Source of the DNA: a bacterium
Lineage (GTDB): Bacteria > Bacteroidota > Ignavibacteria > Ignavibacteriales > Ignavibacteriaceae
Direction of reading: 5' to 3'
DNA length: 64,000 nt
NCBI GenBank assembly: GCA_016716565.1
Contig: JADJWC010000001.1
Coordinates: 558,001-622,000 of the forward strand
Position numbers and translations under genes: made by a program. The notes under the pieces are model-generated. The model was not told the DNA's origin and searched no databases. It worked only from the letters and a program-made list of their open reading frames with translations. Below, piece after piece: positions 28,555 through 36,901 of the stretch. Numbering within the stretch: position 1 is the stretch's first letter; every line of letters starts with the position of its first letter.

Positions 28555-28672
28555 TACAATTGTGAATTTTATTAAAAACAAAATTAAATATAATTGGACA
28601 AACAAATTCTGATTTACAGATTGAGTTAAACTAAAACACTGATTATGTTTGCAGAAACAAGTGGAGTACATC

Positions 28673-29257
28673 ATGAAAAAATCATTCTATTTTTTTATAG
28701 TATTATTTGGCGTTTTATTGCTCAGCTGCTCTGAGAATAAAGTTGAAGTAAACGAGCATCAGGTTGCAGGAATGAGAAAAACAGCAATGGAGTTTATGAA
28801 GGATTTAAAAGGCATTCTCATAAGCCAGATTCAAACAAATGGAATTTTGCAGGCCGTTTCAGTTTGTTCAGATACAGCACAGGTTCTTACAAATAATTTT
28901 GGAGTTCAGAAGGGAGTTTATATTAAAAGGGTGTCATTAAAAAACAGAAATGTAAATAACGCCCCGGATGATTTTGAAAAAATGATCCTTAACAAGTTTA
29001 CAATGATGCAGCAGAATAATGAGTTGAGCGGAGAAACTGAATATGCGGAGATTGTTGAAGAAGGTGAATTTAAATACTTGCGTTACGTTAAACCGATTTT
29101 AGTCCAGGCAGAATGTCTTAATTGCCACGGTTCGGAAAACGAAATTATGCCGGAAGTAAAACAGCTAATAAGTCAGGCATATCCTGATGATAAAGCAATT
29201 GGATATAAAATTGGTGACCTTCGTGGCGTTGTATCTTTGAAGAAAGCAGTTCAATAA
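28673..29257 (+). CDS. DUF3365 (Tll0287-like) haem-binding lipoprotein
   Basis: This 194-residue protein has a lipobox (VLLLSCSEN) and the c-type haem motif CLNCHG near the C-terminal third, preceded by YLRYVKPILVQAE and followed by GDLRGVVSL. This order matches the DUF3365/Tll0287-like domain, a PAS-like redox/haem sensor domain found alone or before histidine kinases. Here it stands alone and is lipid-anchored. The ATG at 28673 gives the proper signal peptide; an earlier Met adds eight non-signal residues. Divergent from the exporter gene. Confidence 0.85.
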   Translation: MKKSFYFFIVLFGVLLLSCSENKVEVNEHQVAGMRKTAMEFMKDLKGILISQIQTNGILQAVSVCSDTAQVLTNNFGVQKGVYIKRVSLKNRNVNNAPDDFEKMILNKFTMMQQNNELSGETEYAEIVEEGEFKYLRYVKPILVQAECLNCHGSENEIMPEVKQLISQAYPDDKAIGYKIGDLRGVVSLKKAVQ

Positions 29258-29301
29258 AAAAGCGACCACAATGGATCGCCTTTTCGAAAAATGATTTGAA
29301 G

Positions 29302-29320
29302 CACAGAATAAAAATCTGTG
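29302..29320 (-). terminator. Terminator hairpin after the first M28 peptidase gene
   Basis: CACAGA-ataaaaa-TCTGTG, 12 nt past the stop on the minus strand. A second imperfect hairpin at 29264-29281 (AGCGACC...GGATCGCC) follows the DUF3365 gene on the plus strand. Confidence 0.5.
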
Positions 29321-29332
29321 ATAAGAAAACTA

Positions 29333-31414
29333 TTACTTTAAAAGCACCATCTTCTTTGTACTGACAAAATTTCCTGCTTGCAAAGTGTAGAAGTAAACTC
29401 CGCTCGGCAGGTTTGATGCATCAAACGCAACTTTATATTTTCCTGATGTTTTCTGTTCATTGATCAAAACAGCAACTTCTTTTCCTAATAAATCAAAAAC
29501 TTTCAGAGTCGTTTGTCCTGCTTCCGGAATCTGAAATTCGATATCAGTTGTTGGATTAAATGGGTTCGGATAATTCTGTTCCAGAGAATATTCACTAACC
29601 ACATCTGTTAGTTGTTCACTTGATGTTGGTACAAGTTCATAAGCAGTTATCATTATATCATCAATGTACCAGCCATCCTCTGTAACATAGCCATCTGATT
29701 TAAGTACAAACCTAAGCTTGATCTGCTGATCAAGATAGCTGCTTAAATCTATTGATTCTTTCACCCAGTTTAGCTGAATACCGTCGTAAAGCGGTTCGCC
29801 ATTCGGCTGGAATGATCCTGTGCCGGGATTAGTAAACATTCCTTCAAGCGGTGTCCAGGTGCTTCCATTGTTTGTTGATATGAGAACCTGTCCGTAATCC
29901 CAATCAGTTTCAATATCCCATTGTGTCTGGAATTCCAGTGTTGCACCTATAAAACCGTTAAGGCTGATATTGTTCGTTAAAGTTAAAATTGCATTGGCAT
30001 TATTTGTATAGTTACCACCGGGTGAATCTGTAAATGAAAACGGTGCAGAGGTAAACTTTAGATTTGTAGTTGCCCATCCCCCCGAGGCAGTCCAGTTATT
30101 TAAATTAAATGTGCTGTCTGAAAATGCAATATTCAAAGGTGCAACATAGAACTGGAAGAATTGAGACGGTGGTGTGCTTCCCGGAGGTGAAAAACCGCTT
30201 CCGCCTAACGGTAGAGTTACCGATAAGGTTGAGTTTTCATCCTGAGCTGCCAGATAGTATTGAACTATTGTTCCGAGTGTTTGACCCGGGATCGTAAAAT
30301 TATAAATTCCGCTTGCATCTAATGGTGTTCCAATGACAGAAGAAAAATCTGACCAGCCTGATCCATTATTTTTTCTGTAATACAATCGCGGTGCATTGTT
30401 TCCGGTTCCAATATCAAGTCCTGAAATTATATTTGCAGTAGTCTGAATATCATTTGTATTCTCTCTTGAAGCAATCGGCGTATGATCAATTCTGAGGTCA
30501 AGATTAAGTGCAAGAGTAGCGAGTGTAGCAATAGTCAATCTGCTTAGCTTATGAAAATATGGCAAGTTGAAATATAAAAGTTTATCATTCGTAGTATGAT
30601 AGTAATTGTTGAAATCGCCGTAGTATTGTTCTATTAAAAGAATCGCACTATATCCGTTATTCCAGAAAGAAGCATGATCGCTTGCAGTGAGTCCCGGGTT
30701 AATTATACTCAGATTTACTCCGAGGTTGTATGCAACGTTTACCTCAACCATTTTATCTTTGAGGTCCATTGAATTAGCAGTAGGTCTTACGTGTAGTTCA
30801 GCAACACTGTCGTTATTTGAATCCCATGCGATCATATCCATATTCAATACTCCAAGAATTGAGTCACCGGCATTGGCAGCCTGTTGAGCATAGTAAGCGC
30901 TACCGACTAATCCTTGTTCTTCTTCATCCCAGAGAGCATAGATGATTGTGAAAGGAAAAGAATAATTAGAAAATATTCTCGCAGCTTCAATAACAGCAGC
31001 AGTTCCGCTTCCATTGTCATCAGCGCCCGGAGCTAGCGTACCGCTTGGCATGTCATCATAGTGTGCACAAATCATATATTTTTGATTTGGGAATTCTGTC
31101 CCCAATTGAACACCATAAACATTTCTTCCCGTGCCGCTGAACCATTGATCAGTTGTGGTTAAGTCATAGCTGTTCAATTTTTGTTTTATATAGTCCGCAG
31201 CTTTGTCATTACTTGCATTATTCTTATGTCTTGATACGATTGTATATGGAGAGCCATTTATTATTGTTGGTACCTCCCCGGATAATTCCTTGACAAAGTA
31301 AACAAGTGAATCCAAATTCGTTTCATTAATTATTGTCTGGATGATCGGCGATTGTGAGTGTAAAAAGGGCTGTGTCGAAATTATCAACAGCATGGTAAGA
31401 ATAATTTTCTTCAT
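29333..31414 (-). CDS. T9SS-secreted M28 zinc peptidase with MAM-like domain
   Basis: This is a 693-residue exported aminopeptidase-type enzyme. After the signal peptide and a propeptide-like segment (TIINGSPYTIVSRH), the M28 zinc site is complete: CAHYDDMPSG, PGADDNGSGTAA, ALWDEEEQGLVGS, NMDMIAWDS and ASDHASFWNNGY. An Ig-like stretch and a jelly-roll module (GYVTEDGWYIDDIMI, about 440-590) follow, then a T9SS type A domain (LEQNYPNPFNPTTD to VLLK). First-diverged member of a three-gene tandem array: it lacks the PVELLAFNAS linker shared by the other two. Confidence 0.92.
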   Translation of the reverse strand: MKKIILTMLLIISTQPFLHSQSPIIQTIINETNLDSLVYFVKELSGEVPTIINGSPYTIVSRHKNNASNDKAADYIKQKLNSYDLTTTDQWFSGTGRNVYGVQLGTEFPNQKYMICAHYDDMPSGTLAPGADDNGSGTAAVIEAARIFSNYSFPFTIIYALWDEEEQGLVGSAYYAQQAANAGDSILGVLNMDMIAWDSNNDSVAELHVRPTANSMDLKDKMVEVNVAYNLGVNLSIINPGLTASDHASFWNNGYSAILLIEQYYGDFNNYYHTTNDKLLYFNLPYFHKLSRLTIATLATLALNLDLRIDHTPIASRENTNDIQTTANIISGLDIGTGNNAPRLYYRKNNGSGWSDFSSVIGTPLDASGIYNFTIPGQTLGTIVQYYLAAQDENSTLSVTLPLGGSGFSPPGSTPPSQFFQFYVAPLNIAFSDSTFNLNNWTASGGWATTNLKFTSAPFSFTDSPGGNYTNNANAILTLTNNISLNGFIGATLEFQTQWDIETDWDYGQVLISTNNGSTWTPLEGMFTNPGTGSFQPNGEPLYDGIQLNWVKESIDLSSYLDQQIKLRFVLKSDGYVTEDGWYIDDIMITAYELVPTSSEQLTDVVSEYSLEQNYPNPFNPTTDIEFQIPEAGQTTLKVFDLLGKEVAVLINEQKTSGKYKVAFDASNLPSGVYFYTLQAGNFVSTKKMVLLK

Positions 31415-31449
31415 AACAGAACCGTATGTTTTGTGTTAATTAGTTAAAT

Positions 31450-32092
31450 TAAAATGCAAAGGACTTGAGTAAAAATACAACAAGTCCTTAAATGAATTAA
31501 ATCTCTGAATATTATTTAACCAGTATCATCTTCATTGTTTTGGAAAATTCACCTGCAGTCATTGCGTAGAAATAAGTTCCGCTAGGCAGTGAAGAAGCAT
31601 CAAACAGCAGCTCGTAGCTTCCCGTTGCCTTTGTCTCATTAACCAGTTCTGCCACCTCTCTTCCAAGGAAATCATATACTTTTATGTTCACAAAACTTTC
31701 CTTCGGTACAAAGTAATTTATCCTCGTTGAAGGATTGAAAGGATTGGGGAAGTTCTGAGAAAGAACGAATTCGGCAGGAACATCATAAGTTACACTTACT
31801 ACATCACTATAGCTGAAAGAACCATCGAGATCAACCTGCTTGAGACGATAGAATATCTGGTTAACACCAGTAAGCTGTGGATTATCTGTGAATGAATAGT
31901 AATTTATTTCAGTTGAATTACCATTACCATCAACAAAAGCTATGGTTGAGAAATTATCCTGATCATTGACAGAGCGTTGAATTTCAAAGCCAAGATTATT
32001 GAGTTCAGAAGCAGTAGACCAGAGCAGTTGAACTTGTGAGCCAATAACTGAAGCATTGAAAGCAAGCAGTTCAACTGGGACGATATCGGTTA
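31450..32092. repeat. 643-bp near-identical direct repeat, copy 1
   Basis: The segment pairs with 33034-33676 at a constant offset of 1584 bp without gaps; I see only about six mismatches. It covers the shared terminator and the 3' third of the M28 gene (linker plus T9SS domain). Outside it, the two genes diverge clearly. Confidence 0.92.
31459..31489 (-). terminator. Terminator of the second M28 gene
   Basis: AAGGACTTG and CAAGTCCTT form a 9-bp stem with a 13-nt loop; it is duplicated at 33043-33073 after the third M28 gene as part of the long direct repeat. Confidence 0.7.
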
Positions 32093-33005
32093 AGTCAGCA
32101 AGAGTGGCAACAGTTCCGATAGCAACTTTACTCATTTTAAGGAAGTAAGGCATATTGAAATACATAATCTTGTCATTGACTGTATGATAATATGCATTAA
32201 AATCTCCTCCATAGTACTCCTCAATTAGCAAGAGACCACCATAATTTCTATTCCAGAATGAAGCCTGATCACTTGCAGTAGTTCCGGGATTTATTGTGGT
32301 AGTGGTTAGACCGATAGAATAAAGGGTGTTCGTCTCAATAATCTTATCTTTTAGTGTAAGAGAATTTGCTATTGGTCTTACATGTATTTCCAGTACATTA
32401 TCATTGTCAGAATCATAAGCAATCATATCCATATTGATCACACCCATAATCGAATCACCGGCATTATAAGCCTGCAGAGCATAGTAAGCACTGCCGACTA
32501 ATCCTTGTTCTTCTTCATCCCACAGCGCATAAATAATTGTGTACTTTGAATTATACTGAGTGAATATTCTAGCAGCTTCAATAACAGCAGCAGTTCCGCT
32601 TGCATTATCATCAGCACCCGGGGCAGTTGTTCCTGAAGGCATATCATCGTAGTGGGCACAGATAATGTATTTTTTATTAGGATATTGAGTGCCTAACTGA
32701 ACAGCATAAACGTTTCTTCCCGTACTGCTGAAAACCTGATCGTAAGCCGGTAGCCCGTAGCTCTGAAGCTTCTGTTTAATATAATCAGCAGCTTTGTCAT
32801 TGCTTGCGTTGTTCTTATGTCTTGAAACGATTGTGTATGGTGTCCCGCCGATAATTGTCTGAACATCACCGGATAACTCTCTGACAAAATATGTCAACGA
32901 ATCGATGTTGGTCTTGTTGATGATTGTTTGAATGGTCGGCGATTGAGATTGCAAAAATGATTGTGAAACAGTCAGCAGGAGTAAAATAAGTATAGCTTTC
33001 TTCAT
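31512..33005 (-). CDS. T9SS-secreted M28 zinc peptidase, paralogue 2
   Basis: This 497-residue protein has a signal peptide (ILLLLTVSQSFLQSQ), the M28 domain with CAHYDDMPSG, PGADDNASG, LWDEEEQGLVGS, NMDMIAYDSD and ASDQASFWNRNY, then the PVELLAFNASVIGSQ linker and a T9SS type A domain (LSQNFPNPFNPSTR). The final zinc-ligand motif reads SDQASFW where both neighbours read SDHASFW: a His-to-Gln change at a position that should bind zinc. If the reading is right, this copy may be catalytically impaired. Its C-terminal third is almost identical to that of the next gene. Confidence 0.92.
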   Translation of the reverse strand: MKKAILILLLLTVSQSFLQSQSPTIQTIINKTNIDSLTYFVRELSGDVQTIIGGTPYTIVSRHKNNASNDKAADYIKQKLQSYGLPAYDQVFSSTGRNVYAVQLGTQYPNKKYIICAHYDDMPSGTTAPGADDNASGTAAVIEAARIFTQYNSKYTIIYALWDEEEQGLVGSAYYALQAYNAGDSIMGVINMDMIAYDSDNDNVLEIHVRPIANSLTLKDKIIETNTLYSIGLTTTTINPGTTASDQASFWNRNYGGLLLIEEYYGGDFNAYYHTVNDKIMYFNMPYFLKMSKVAIGTVATLADLTDIVPVELLAFNASVIGSQVQLLWSTASELNNLGFEIQRSVNDQDNFSTIAFVDGNGNSTEINYYSFTDNPQLTGVNQIFYRLKQVDLDGSFSYSDVVSVTYDVPAEFVLSQNFPNPFNPSTRINYFVPKESFVNIKVYDFLGREVAELVNETKATGSYELLFDASSLPSGTYFYAMTAGEFSKTMKMILVK

Positions 33006-33033
33006 AAATAACTCTTTTAGTTTATGTTTTATA

Positions 33034-33676
33034 TAAAATGCAAAGGACTTGAGTAAAAATACAACAAGTCCTTAAATGAATTAAATCTCTGAATATTACT
33101 TAACCAGTATCATCTTCATAGTTTTAGAAAATTCACCTGCAGTCATTGCGTAGAAATAAGTTCCGCTAGGCAGTGAAGAAGCATCAAACAGCAGCTCGTA
33201 GCTTCCCGTTGCCTTTGTCTCATTAACCAGTTCTGCTACCTCTCTTCCAAGGAAATCATATACTTTTATGTTCACAAAACTTTCCTTCGGTACAAAGTAA
33301 TTTATCCTCGTTGAAGGATTGAAAGGATTGGGGAAGTTCTGAGAAAGAACGAATTCGGCAGGAACATCATAAGTTACACTTACTACATCACTATAGCTGA
33401 AAGAACCATCGAGATCAACCTGCTTGAGACGATAGAATATCTGGTTAACACCAGTAAGCTGTGGATTATCTGTGAATGAATAGTAATTTATTTCAGTTGA
33501 ATTACCATTACCATCAACAAAAGCTATGGTTGAGAAATTATCCTGATCATTGACAGAGCGTTGAATTTCAAAGCCAAGATTATTGAGTTCAGAAGCAGTA
33601 GACCAGAGCAGTTGAACTTGTGAGCCAATAACTGAAGCATTGAAAGCAAGCATTTCAACTGGAACGATATCGGTTA
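33034..33676. repeat. 643-bp near-identical direct repeat, copy 2
   Basis: Partner of 31450-32092. It contains the terminator at 33043-33073 and the 3' third of the M28 gene beginning at 33096. Differences seen include T/C in the codon before the stop region and C/T in the CCACC/CTACC site. Confidence 0.92.
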
Positions 33677-34586
33677 ACTGAGCCAAAGTTGCTGTAACTC
33701 CAAGTGCGAGTTTACTGGATTTCAGGAAGTATGGTAGATTAAAATATTGAATCTTATCATTTGATGAATGATAGTAAGGATTAAAATCATTATCGTACTC
33801 AATTAATAAAATAGCGCCATAATTATTATTCCAGAACGAAGCATGGTCGCTGTAAGTTGCACCAGGATTGATTGTCTGCAGTGTTAAGCCAATGCTATAT
33901 AAATTATTTATTGTCAGCATATCATCCTTTAAGCTGATTGAGTTTGCAATCGGTCTCGTATGGATCTCTGCGATATTGTCGCTGTTAGAATCGTAAGAAA
34001 TCATATCAAGATTAATTACTCCCATTATGGAATCACCGTTTATAGCAGCTTGTTGCGCGAAGTATGCGCTTCCGTATAATCCTCTTTCTTCTTCATCCCA
34101 AAGAGCGTAGATGATCGTGTATTTTGAGTTATAGTTTTTAAATATTCTTGCCGCTTCAATTACTGCTGCGGTGCCGCTTGCATTATCATCCGCACCTGGT
34201 ACAACGGTACCACTGTATGTAAAATCATCATAGTGAGCACAGATAATATATTTTTTATTTGGATATGTTGTTCCTAACTGCACGGCATAGACATTTCTTC
34301 CGGTGCTGCTCCACCATTGATCATAAGTTGGCAATCCATAACTCTGAAGTTTCTGCTTTATGTATGTTGCTGACATATCATTACCAGCATGATTATATCT
34401 TCTGGATACAATTGTATATGGTGTGCCGTTAATGATTGTTTGAACTTCGCCGGAAAGTTCTTTAACATATTGTGTCAGAGAATCAAGGTTCGTCTGGTTG
34501 ATTATTGTTTGTATTACCGGGGTTTGTCCGAATGATACGCTCTGAATACTCAGAAGTAGTATAAAAACAAGAAACAATTTTTTCAT
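33096..34586 (-). CDS. T9SS-secreted M28 zinc peptidase, paralogue 3
   Basis: This 496-residue protein has the same architecture as the 31512 gene. The zinc site is complete: CAHYDDFTYSG, PGADDNASGTAA, LWDEEERGLYGS, NLDMISYDSN, YSDHASFWNNNY. The linker PVEMLAFNASVIGSQ and T9SS type A domain follow. Probably digests extracellular peptides at the surface. The catalytic domain differs from paralogue 2 throughout, while the last 185 or so residues are nearly identical, so the 3' part was copied more recently than the genes were duplicated. Confidence 0.94.
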   Translation of the reverse strand: MKKLFLVFILLLSIQSVSFGQTPVIQTIINQTNLDSLTQYVKELSGEVQTIINGTPYTIVSRRYNHAGNDMSATYIKQKLQSYGLPTYDQWWSSTGRNVYAVQLGTTYPNKKYIICAHYDDFTYSGTVVPGADDNASGTAAVIEAARIFKNYNSKYTIIYALWDEEERGLYGSAYFAQQAAINGDSIMGVINLDMISYDSNSDNIAEIHTRPIANSISLKDDMLTINNLYSIGLTLQTINPGATYSDHASFWNNNYGAILLIEYDNDFNPYYHSSNDKIQYFNLPYFLKSSKLALGVTATLAQLTDIVPVEMLAFNASVIGSQVQLLWSTASELNNLGFEIQRSVNDQDNFSTIAFVDGNGNSTEINYYSFTDNPQLTGVNQIFYRLKQVDLDGSFSYSDVVSVTYDVPAEFVLSQNFPNPFNPSTRINYFVPKESFVNIKVYDFLGREVAELVNETKATGSYELLFDASSLPSGTYFYAMTAGEFSKTMKMILVK

Positions 34587-34891
34587 ATTAGAGCCCTTCT
34601 TTTAAATTGAATATTTACTTCAAATGCTGCGAATTTGAAGAATAGCAGCAATAATTATGCTAATAAGTTGAAAAATCTAAAGTTAGATAATGGTTAAAAA
34701 TCTAAGGCTAAAATGAGAAACGTGCTAATCGGCAAGTAATCTGTGATATTGATTTTCATTATTGATAATCGCTTCTTTGTTTTGAACAAAAGCCTGCGTG
34801 AAAACTCAGTTTAAAAGGTGTTCATAAATATTAAACTTTTTTTAATGTTTTATTGTTTTAATATTGTTATTGAAAATTTTGATGATAATAG
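34587..34891. other. Intergenic region between divergent genes, no gene seen
   Basis: Very AT-rich with no frame of interest and no clear hairpin. It must hold the promoters of the M28 array (minus) and the DUF2203 gene (plus). Confidence 0.5.
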
Positions 34892-35275
34892 ATGACAACA
34901 GAAATAAAATATTTTACTCCTTCTGAAGCGAAAAAAACTTTACCGCTGGTTAGAAAAATTGTAAAGGATATACTTGATACCAGCCGTGAAATGCGAACTA
35001 TCGCCGATGAAATTGGCGGAGATGTTGAGAAAGATCCGCGCATTCAAAAGCTTGCTGATGATATTGAGGAGTTTATGAAAGAACTTGAAGAGATCGGATG
35101 CTTTTTTAAGGACTGGAATTTTGCAATAGGATTAATTGACTTTCCGGCCATCATAGATGGTAAAGAAGTTTTTCTTTGCTGGAGAAGTGATGAAGATGAA
35201 ATCCTTTATTATCATGAAATTGAAGCAGGCTTTGCAGGCAGAAAATTAATTCCGCCTGAAGAATTTACAGACTGA
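34892..35275 (+). CDS. DUF2203 family protein
   Basis: This 127-residue protein follows the family pattern: YFTPSEAKKTLPLVRKIVKDI at the N terminus, a charged helical middle, then EIGCFFKDWNFAIGLIDFPA, VFLCWRSDEDEILYYHE and the C-terminal GFAGRKLIP. DUF2203 proteins are small cytosolic helical proteins of unknown function, widespread in bacteria. It converges with the lipoprotein gene 3 nt away. Confidence 0.9.
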   Translation: MTTEIKYFTPSEAKKTLPLVRKIVKDILDTSREMRTIADEIGGDVEKDPRIQKLADDIEEFMKELEEIGCFFKDWNFAIGLIDFPAIIDGKEVFLCWRSDEDEILYYHEIEAGFAGRKLIPPEEFTD

Positions 35276-35278
35276 TTT

Positions 35279-35698
35279 TTACCTTTTTAATTCAAATGTA
35301 GCCATTGCAGAAGCAGTTTCCTCTGAATTTTTATCCGCTATATTGAATATTAATTTATATAAACCATCCGGGAAACTGTAATCAAGTTCGAATTGTGCTT
35401 CAAGCGGAATATCAATAATCTCATCGCTGGTAATTTCTCTATCATCACTAAAAATGTTTTTTACTTCTATAGTATCCGGACCGATCATATCAACACTGAA
35501 AAATATTGATGCCGATAGTTCGTTGCCGGATTCTTTTGTGACGAACCCTTTTACATTTACCATAGCATTTATTTCCCAGCTGTCACCGATATCATAAGCA
35601 AACGCTTCGGGACTGAAAGCTTCGAATTTTTCCTCTTCCTTTTTACTGCAGGAAATTGTAATTAGGATGAAAAAAAATAAATATAAAAATTTATTCAT
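35279..35698 (-). CDS. Small lipoprotein of unknown function
   Basis: This 139-residue protein has a lipoprotein signal (YLFFFILITISCSKKEEE; lipobox Cys near residue 17) and a single beta-rich domain (SWEINAMVNVKGFV, FELDYSFPDGLYKLIFNI), probably an Ig-like sandwich. No family recognised. Likely periplasmic face of a membrane. Confidence 0.7.
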   Translation of the reverse strand: MNKFLYLFFFILITISCSKKEEEKFEAFSPEAFAYDIGDSWEINAMVNVKGFVTKESGNELSASIFFSVDMIGPDTIEVKNIFSDDREITSDEIIDIPLEAQFELDYSFPDGLYKLIFNIADKNSEETASAMATFELKR

Positions 35699-35711
35699 AA
35701 ACTGCTTTCTA

Positions 35712-35763
35712 ACCTCACCCTTTAATCCCTCTCCTTAATAAGGAGAGGGAAATAGGGAGAGGT
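35712..35763. repeat. Palindromic intergenic repeat, ACCTC/GAGGT-ended
   Basis: ACCTCACCC...AGGGAGAGGT ends enclose the hairpin TCCCTCTCC-ttaata-GGAGAGGGA. It resembles the longer element at 57360-57503 and is of the non-coding REP/MITE kind common in Bacteroidota. It may act as a terminator for serC. Confidence 0.75.
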
Positions 35764-35767
35764 AATT

Positions 35768-36871
35768 TTATCCGTTCTTTTTCTGGAAGTCTTTCATAAA
35801 CGCTACAAGATCTTCAACACCTTTGGTCGGGAAAGCATTATAAATTGATGCACGCAATCCACCAACTGATCTGTGACCTTTCAATCCGTTGAATCCAGCT
35901 TTGGTTGCTTCATCAATAAGTTTCTTTTCTAGTTCAGCTGTTGCCAGATTAAATGTAACATTCATTAATGAACGGCTATCTTTATCAGCATGACCTTTAT
36001 AGTAACCGCCGCTTTCATCAATACACTTGTAAAGCAAATCGGCTTTGTGTTTATTGATCTCATACATCTTATCCAAGCCGCCATTCTTTAACAACCATCT
36101 GGTGACAAGCATAATAATATAAATTGCGAAAGTAGTTGGCGTATTGTACAACGAATCATTCTCCGCATGAGTTTTATAATTAAGCATTGTGTGCAGAGAA
36201 TCCTGGCTTCTTTCAAGCAAATCTTTTCTCATTATAACTAATGTAATGCCAGCTGGTCCCATATTCTTCTGTGCACCGGCGTAAATCATTCCATACTTTT
36301 TCACATCAATTTTTTTATGAAGAATATCTGATGATGCATCACAAACAAGCGGAACATTTCCAACTTCTGGTTCTTTATGCCACTGCGTTCCGAAAATTGT
36401 GTTGTTGGAAGTGAAATGAACATAAGCTGCATCCGGATCAAGTTTTAATTCGTTTTGTTTCGGAATTCTCTTAAAATATTTTTTATCTCCTTCACCCTCT
36501 TCAGTTGTTGCAGCAATATTAACTGTGCCGACTCTTTTTGCTTCTTTAATTGCTTTTTTTGACCAGCTTCCGGTTGAAATATAATCTGCTTTATTCTTTG
36601 GTGGCATTAGATTCAACGGAACCATTGAAAACTGCAGACTTGCACCACCCTGTAAAAACAGAATTTGGTAATCATCCGGAATATCAAGCAGTTTTTTCAA
36701 ACCTTCTTTTGCTTCTGCGTGTATTGCATCGTATGTTTTTGAACGATGACTGATTTCAAGAATTGACATTCCCACACCGGGAAGTGCAAATAAATCTTTT
36801 TGTGCTTCCAATAGAACTTCTTCCGGTAATATAGCCGGACCAGCACTGAAGTTATAAATTCTTTTCTCCAT
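35768..36871 (-). CDS. serC: Phosphoserine aminotransferase
   Basis: SerC converts 3-phosphohydroxypyruvate and glutamate to phosphoserine in serine synthesis (and acts in PLP synthesis). The 367-residue sequence is family-typical: IYNFSAGPAILPEEVL at the N terminus, EISHRSK, FLQGGASLQF, CDASSDIL, the PLP lysine in GAQKNMGPAG (near residue 200), YKTHAENDSLYNTPTT and the C-terminal GHRSVGGLRASIYNA. AAGGAAA precedes the ATG. The DUF1015 gene lies 30 nt upstream, a pairing often seen with serine-biosynthesis genes. Confidence 0.97.
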   Translation of the reverse strand: MEKRIYNFSAGPAILPEEVLLEAQKDLFALPGVGMSILEISHRSKTYDAIHAEAKEGLKKLLDIPDDYQILFLQGGASLQFSMVPLNLMPPKNKADYISTGSWSKKAIKEAKRVGTVNIAATTEEGEGDKKYFKRIPKQNELKLDPDAAYVHFTSNNTIFGTQWHKEPEVGNVPLVCDASSDILHKKIDVKKYGMIYAGAQKNMGPAGITLVIMRKDLLERSQDSLHTMLNYKTHAENDSLYNTPTTFAIYIIMLVTRWLLKNGGLDKMYEINKHKADLLYKCIDESGGYYKGHADKDSRSLMNVTFNLATAELEKKLIDEATKAGFNGLKGHRSVGGLRASIYNAFPTKGVEDLVAFMKDFQKKNG

Positions 36872-36901
36872 TTTATTTTCCTTTTTATAGATTATTTCTT
36901 A

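Noticed and set aside
29333..34586. Tandem M28 genes as a mobile element or phage insertion
   Set aside because: No transposase, integrase or terminal repeats; the long direct repeat is confined to gene 3' ends and fits duplication with gene conversion.
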